DNA of 64,000 nucleotides. It comes from VXPQ01 sp965117025. Lineage in GTDB: Bacteria; Bacteroidota; Rhodothermia; Rhodothermales; VXPQ01. The position numbers and the translations under genes were made by a program. The DNA lies in assembly GCA_965117025.1 (NCBI GenBank), contig OZ220746.1:2604001-2668000 (forward strand). The letters run 5' to 3'. The notes beneath the pieces are model-generated. The model searched no databases. It worked only from the letters and a program-made list of their open reading frames with translations, and had not been told where the DNA came from. Below are positions 60,404 through 64,000 of this stretch, in pieces (position 1 is the first letter of the stretch; each line of letters opens with the position of its first letter).

Positions 60404-61264
60404 TCAAAACTGGTGAAACCTTTGCGAGACAAACTCCAGAACCACAGGTAAGCTTTCGCGCCAGTAGGTCCAGGTATGGCCGCCATCCCGGATACGGAAT
60501 TCATGAGGAATCTCCCGTTTCCGGAGGGCGATGTGGACCAGTGAATTTCCTTCGTAAAGAAAGTCATCGTCCCCGCAATCAATGAACCAGCGTACGGACT
60601 TGAGGTCATCCACGGGGAGACTTTCGATCAGGGAAATGGCGTTGTGCCGGCTGATGTATTCTTCAATTTGCGAGTCGGAGATTCCCGTAATATCGATGCC
60701 CCTGCGCTCCATCTGTGCCTTGTATTGCTGAACCGACCGGGCGCCTGTGGAAGCGCTCAACGGCGCAGCCGACGAAAAAAGATCCGGTCGGTGAAGGGCA
60801 TACATGAAGGAGCCGCCACCGCCCATTGAGAGACCGGCTACGGCCCTGTAGCGCTTTTCGCTTTTAATTCTGAATTCTTCTTCCACGTGCGGCATCAATT
60901 CTTCAAAGAAGAAATCCTCATACCGCCACGTATTGCTAATGTCATTGAAATATCCTCGCTGACCTGTGCTGGCATCCGGCATGATGATCACCATGGGCGT
61001 TGCCTTGCCCCCCCGGATCGCTTTATCGGCGATATGATGCACCTCGCCGAATTGTATCCATCCCGTTTGGTCGTCCCCGCCTCCGTGTAAAAGGTATAGC
61101 ACGGGATAACTACGCTCGGATGAAGAGTAATCCGGCGGCAGGTAGACCGCGTATTTCTTCTCGGAATCGAGAATTTCGCTCGTTATCGAAAGGTTGTCGT
61201 ACACTGTTCCGTGCTGTGCATTCGCTGTAGGCATAAAGCTGCACACCAGAACAAGGAGCACCAT
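60404..61264 (-). CDS. Secreted esterase D / feruloyl-esterase-like hydrolase
   Basis: About 286 residues with signal peptide (MVLLVLVCSFMPTANA-Q). PVLYLLHGGGDDQTGWIQ, the nucleophile elbow AVAGLSMGGGGSFMYALHRP, WFIDCGDDDFLYEGN (acid) and RDGGHTWTYWRESL (histidine) complete a normal Ser-Asp-His triad of the putative esterase (PF00756) family, whose members remove acyl groups from plant or algal polysaccharides. An in-frame extension reaches 61444 and overlaps the previous stop as GTGA, but it would translate the dispersed 34-bp repeat, so the ATG at 61264 is preferred. Confidence 0.85.
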   Translation of the reverse strand: MVLLVLVCSFMPTANAQHGTVYDNLSITSEILDSEKKYAVYLPPDYSSSERSYPVLYLLHGGGDDQTGWIQFGEVHHIADKAIRGGKATPMVIIMPDASTGQRGYFNDISNTWRYEDFFFEELMPHVEEEFRIKSEKRYRAVAGLSMGGGGSFMYALHRPDLFSSAAPLSASTGARSVQQYKAQMERRGIDITGISDSQIEEYISRHNAISLIESLPVDDLKSVRWFIDCGDDDFLYEGNSLVHIALRKREIPHEFRIRDGGHTWTYWRESLPVVLEFVSQRFHQF

Positions 61265-61286
61265 GCTCGCCTTTACGCACGAAAAG

Positions 61287-61320
61287 GAAGTGCTGAGCGA
61301 AGTGGTTTTGATCAGAGTAT
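61287..61320 (-). repeat. Dispersed 34-bp repeat, second copy
   Basis: On the minus strand this stretch begins ATACTCTGATCAAAACCACT and matches 30980-31013 at 33 of 34 positions, 30 kb away. It lies 23 bp upstream of the preferred esterase start, as the first copy lies upstream of a CRTAC1 gene. No right-hand terminal repeat is seen here. Confidence 0.75.
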
Positions 61321-61440
61321 TCTTTAATAGCCGGCTGCATCTCCCGGAATTCGCCGACACTGGGTCCGGCGTCACCGAAACATTCCTGAACGCGCGCTCT
61401 GGCATATCTTTTTCGATTATGAAATGGCGAAGCATCGTAT

Positions 61441-62655
61441 TCACAACGTGGGTTTGATGGTTACGAGGCCCACACGATTCGTACTGCTCTGATGGATCAG
61501 TAGATTATTGTCCCGGGTTACCCACACGTTGCGTATGATACCCACCCCGGAAGGAATCGCCCAACTCTGGAATGTTTCCGTGTCGGGATCAAACCGCACC
61601 AGGGCATCCGGACGCATCCCTGACTCATTGTACCAGATTTTGTCGTCGATTACGGCCAGGGCATAGGGGTGCGAAGTGGGGCCGCTGGGAGAGTCCCACT
61701 CTTTGATCTCCCCCGTTACCGGGTTGAGCCTGCCAATGCGGCCCATCGTGGAATTGACGAACCACACCATGCCATCACTGGAGAGTCCGAGCCTCCGAAC
61801 CCTTGAGGCGGGTTCGGGAAGTGTATAATAGCGGACCTCCATGGATTCCGGGTCGAGTGCGCCGATTTTGTTGGTGCCATTGTACGCCACCCAGATCGTG
61901 CTGTCCTGAGCTACCTGGATACCGTACGGTCTTGATTCGGTCTCTATTTCCGTCAATTCCCCCGTTTTCGTGTCAAGACGGCCCAGTATGCCGGCTCGCT
62001 GGGCCGTGAAATAAAGCAGGCCATTCGGATGGAATGTTGCAGTGTGGGGATCCCCGGCTTGTGTGTCATACTCGGTAATTTCACCCGTTGCGGGATCGAG
62101 CATGCCGATCGTACCGTTGCTGTTGCCGGTATACCATATGTTGCCATCCTGATCCGGTACGATGCTGTGAGGTCTGGCCGCAGGAGGTAACGGAAATTCT
62201 TTCATTTCTCCGGTGACAGGATCCAGACGGCCTACCAGACTGGCCCACATTCCGGTCCACCAGATGGACCCGTCGGGAGCTTCGACAGGATCTCTTGAAC
62301 GCTGTCCAGGCGTGGGGACGGTCCATTCCTTGATATCTATTTCCACATCACCGGGCACCAGTACCGGCCGGCGCTCGGGTTTCTCCGGGAAATGTTCAGC
62401 CAGATATCGAGCGATAGCCTGGGCCTCGTCCTCCGGCAGGATCATCATGGATGCAGACACCTCTTTCCATTGTTCCGGCGTGTCATAGCCTGCTGAACGC
62501 ATGATCGTGGATGCACTGTGGCAAGATGTGGTGCAGGCAGCCTCAACCAGTGCTTTACCCGGTCCCTCCGGCAACTCACCTGCGGGGGATCGTTGTGCGG
62601 TGGCTGTGGTACAGACCAGGCCGATGGTCAGGATCGGAAAAAGGAATTTTCGCAT
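61441..62655 (-). CDS. Cytochrome c-like domain fused to a Vgb-type (streptogramin lyase-like) beta-propeller
   Basis: A 404-residue secreted protein with signal peptide MRKFLFPILTIGLVCTTATA-Q. The N-terminal domain (about 25-95) looks like cytochrome c but its haem motif reads CTTSCH, i.e. CX3CH rather than CXXCH. A seven-bladed propeller follows, built from repeats such as GRLDPVTGEMKEFPLP, GMLDPATGEITEYDT, GRLDTKTGELTEIETE and GRLNPVTGEIKEWDSP, as in virginiamycin B lyase-like proteins. Function is probably periplasmic redox or binding, not antibiotic cleavage. It lies upstream of the esterase gene; a longer start at 62706 is possible. Confidence 0.8.
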   Translation of the reverse strand: MRKFLFPILTIGLVCTTATAQRSPAGELPEGPGKALVEAACTTSCHSASTIMRSAGYDTPEQWKEVSASMMILPEDEAQAIARYLAEHFPEKPERRPVLVPGDVEIDIKEWTVPTPGQRSRDPVEAPDGSIWWTGMWASLVGRLDPVTGEMKEFPLPPAARPHSIVPDQDGNIWYTGNSNGTIGMLDPATGEITEYDTQAGDPHTATFHPNGLLYFTAQRAGILGRLDTKTGELTEIETESRPYGIQVAQDSTIWVAYNGTNKIGALDPESMEVRYYTLPEPASRVRRLGLSSDGMVWFVNSTMGRIGRLNPVTGEIKEWDSPSGPTSHPYALAVIDDKIWYNESGMRPDALVRFDPDTETFQSWAIPSGVGIIRNVWVTRDNNLLIHQSSTNRVGLVTIKPTL

Positions 62656-62790
62656 ACGACCAATCCTGCTCAGAGGGGTTGAATTTTCCGTTCTGTCTTC
62701 GTCCATTCACCTGACCATTGTTCTTTCACTGCCGTTTCCATTGCACCGGCACGAATCGGGGTTATCAGGTTTGATTCCCTACTCCATTCC

Positions 62791-63930
62791 TTACACCTCC
62801 ACCCACCTCCCGTTACGGTCGATCGAACGATAGATTGCCTCGATCACTTGCATATCTTTCAGGCCTTCTTCGCCGGAGACCCTGCTCGTTTCGTCTTCCG
62901 TGATACACCGGGCGAAATCGTCCATCTGCAGCGCTTGCTGCGTGACGTGTGGATACCCCATCGGCCCCTCGTTCGTCTCTCCGGATACGCTGTTGTACAT
63001 GAAGGAAGGTTCGATTCTTGCCCAGCCCCGGGGGGCCATCATGTACAGGCGATTCACGTTGGCGGAATAGGATGTGCTGTGCGTGGATACCGCGCCGCCG
63101 GGGAATTCCATTTCCCACAGGATGGTCTCGTAAATCTCCGTAAAGATGTCCGGGCGCGTGTTGTAGCCTGATGCCCGGACGCGGACCGGCTCTTCGCCGA
63201 TCGTGTACCGGGCGCCCTGGATCGCGTAGACACCCACGTCCAGCAAGGCGCCTCCTCCCGCCATTTCCTTGCTGAATCGCCAGGCATCGGTGTTGCGCGA
63301 GGTGAAACTGAAACTGGCCTCAACCACAGTGACCGGTCCGAAAACCTGTTCCCGGCCCAGGCGCATGACTTCCTGGTGGTGCGGTTCGAAGTGGAGGCGG
63401 TATCCCACCGAAAGTTTCACGCCGGCTTTGTCGCACGCTTCGATCATGCGCTCGCAGTCGCGTACAGAGGTTGCCATAGGCTTTTCCGTAATCACCTGCT
63501 TGCTCGCTTCAGCAGCCCGGATCACATATTCCGCATGCATGCTGTTTGGCAACACCACATACACGATATCGATATCCGGATTATCCGCAATCTGGCCGAA
63601 GGTCTCGTAATTGTAGACGTTTTTCTCCGGGATATTGTATTCGGCCATCCACTTGTCGGCCTTGGCGGGTGTCCCCGTGACAATGCCCGTGAGGCGGCAA
63701 CGCTCCGTTTCCTGGAGGGCGGGGGCCAACTGGTTCGTAGCGTAGTTGCCGAGGCCGACGAGTGCTACGCCGAGGGGTTTCATGCCCGGAGGCAGGGGCG
63801 CGCGCCTTTGCATGTTTTGTGTGCCTGCAAGCGTAACGGCTGGCGTGCCCGACAAGGCAAGTCCGCCCAGCAAGGCGCCGGTTTTCTGCAAAAAGGTGCG
63901 CCGCGTACGGCGAGAATGTATAGGAGCCAT
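62791..63930 (-). CDS. Tat-exported Gfo/Idh/MocA oxidoreductase (glucose-fructose oxidoreductase-like)
   Basis: A 379-residue NAD(P)-dependent enzyme with a Tat leader (RRTRRTFLQKTGALLGGLAL). The Rossmann motif is VALVGLGNYATNQLAPAL, the catalytic EKP lysine motif is in VITEKPMATSVRDCERM, and the substrate part includes YRLHFEPHHQEVMRLG and GGGALLDVGVYAIQGARYTIG. Export with bound cofactor is known for Zymomonas glucose-fructose oxidoreductase, so a similar periplasmic sugar oxidoreductase is likely. Together with the GMC dehydrogenase and TIM-barrel isomerase it suggests oxidation and keto-sugar chemistry outside the cytoplasm. Confidence 0.88.
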   Translation of the reverse strand: MAPIHSRRTRRTFLQKTGALLGGLALSGTPAVTLAGTQNMQRRAPLPPGMKPLGVALVGLGNYATNQLAPALQETERCRLTGIVTGTPAKADKWMAEYNIPEKNVYNYETFGQIADNPDIDIVYVVLPNSMHAEYVIRAAEASKQVITEKPMATSVRDCERMIEACDKAGVKLSVGYRLHFEPHHQEVMRLGREQVFGPVTVVEASFSFTSRNTDAWRFSKEMAGGGALLDVGVYAIQGARYTIGEEPVRVRASGYNTRPDIFTEIYETILWEMEFPGGAVSTHSTSYSANVNRLYMMAPRGWARIEPSFMYNSVSGETNEGPMGYPHVTQQALQMDDFARCITEDETSRVSGEEGLKDMQVIEAIYRSIDRNGRWVEV

Positions 63931-63956
63931 AACCGATTCAGTGGGATGTACCTGGT

Positions 63957-64000
63957 TTAGATTTCAAACAAGGCATCGTCATAGTCGATGCGTGTTCCCT
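63957..64000 (-). CDS. C-terminal end of an unidentified gene
   Basis: On the minus strand a frame entering from the window edge reads GTRIDYDDALFEI and stops at TAA, 26 bp before the Gfo/Idh start. The spacing and residue composition suggest the end of an upstream gene in the same operon. Too little is present to name it. Confidence 0.4.
   Translation of the reverse strand, partial: GTRIDYDDALFEI

Noticed and set aside
61441..62655. Virginiamycin B lyase (antibiotic resistance) as function of the propeller protein
   Set aside because: Only the propeller repeats match; the cytochrome-like domain, secretion signal and sugar-oxidation context argue for a different role.
1..64000. CRISPR arrays, tRNA or rRNA genes, prophage or integrase genes
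   Set aside because: No regular spaced repeats, no cloverleaf or rRNA-like sequence and no phage or recombinase proteins were seen on either strand.

Overview
The window (about 60% G+C by eye) looks like chromosomal DNA of a Gram-negative, Bacteroidota-related bacterium, most likely a Rhodothermota-type marine heterotroph. This is an inference. It rests on a type IX secretion (T9SS) sorting domain on a 1365-residue surface protein, PorV-like outer-membrane proteins, large TonB-dependent receptors with carboxypeptidase-regulatory-like N-termini, many lipoproteins, and Tat signals on sugar oxidoreductases. I saw no rRNA, tRNA, CRISPR array, prophage or complete insertion sequence.

Region 1 (1-5.8 kb) holds the 3' end of a TIGR02757 (DUF2400) gene, a strong shared terminator, a large T9SS-exported multidomain protein, a 58-residue membrane protein and a SAM methyltransferase. 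Region 2 (6.1-15.7 kb) is an L-rhamnose catabolic operon: NCS1-like transporter, small membrane protein, rhaI, rhaB, the bifunctional rhamnulose-1-phosphate aldolase/lactaldehyde dehydrogenase, then lutABC. Together they would take L-rhamnose to DHAP and, through L-lactaldehyde and L-lactate, to pyruvate. Region 3 (15.7-21.9 kb) is a convergent minus-strand operon of iolA/mmsA-like dehydrogenase, iolC-like kinase, LacD-like class I aldolase and UxaE-like epimerase, with a divergent zinc alcohol dehydrogenase. It looks like a hybrid inositol/uronate route.

Region 4 (22.2-56.7 kb) is the striking part: two head-to-tail, diverged copies (A and B) of a roughly 17-kb module, all on the plus strand. 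Each copy has a large TonB-dependent receptor, a secreted protein with fibronectin-like and T9SS-like C-terminal domains, a PorV-like barrel, CRTAC1 proteins (FG-GAP repeats plus ASPIC/UnbV), TPR lipoproteins with a shared signature, a second smaller TonB receptor and its companion lipoprotein. Copy A also carries an alpha/beta-hydrolase-like protein without a visible nucleophile and a 260-bp element with terminal inverted repeats. Copy B has extra TPR lipoproteins. I read the module as an undescribed outer-membrane/surface assembly or uptake system; its substrate is unknown.

Region 5 (56.8-64 kb) encodes sugar-oxidation and processing enzymes. A GMC oxidoreductase, its gluconate-2-dehydrogenase-subunit-3-like partner and a Tat-exported TIM-barrel isomerase are on the plus strand. 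Facing them are a secreted esterase, a cytochrome c/Vgb-type propeller protein, a Tat-exported Gfo/Idh oxidoreductase and the end of one more gene. The whole window fits an organism that scavenges deoxy-sugars, polyols and glycosides from algal or plant polymers.
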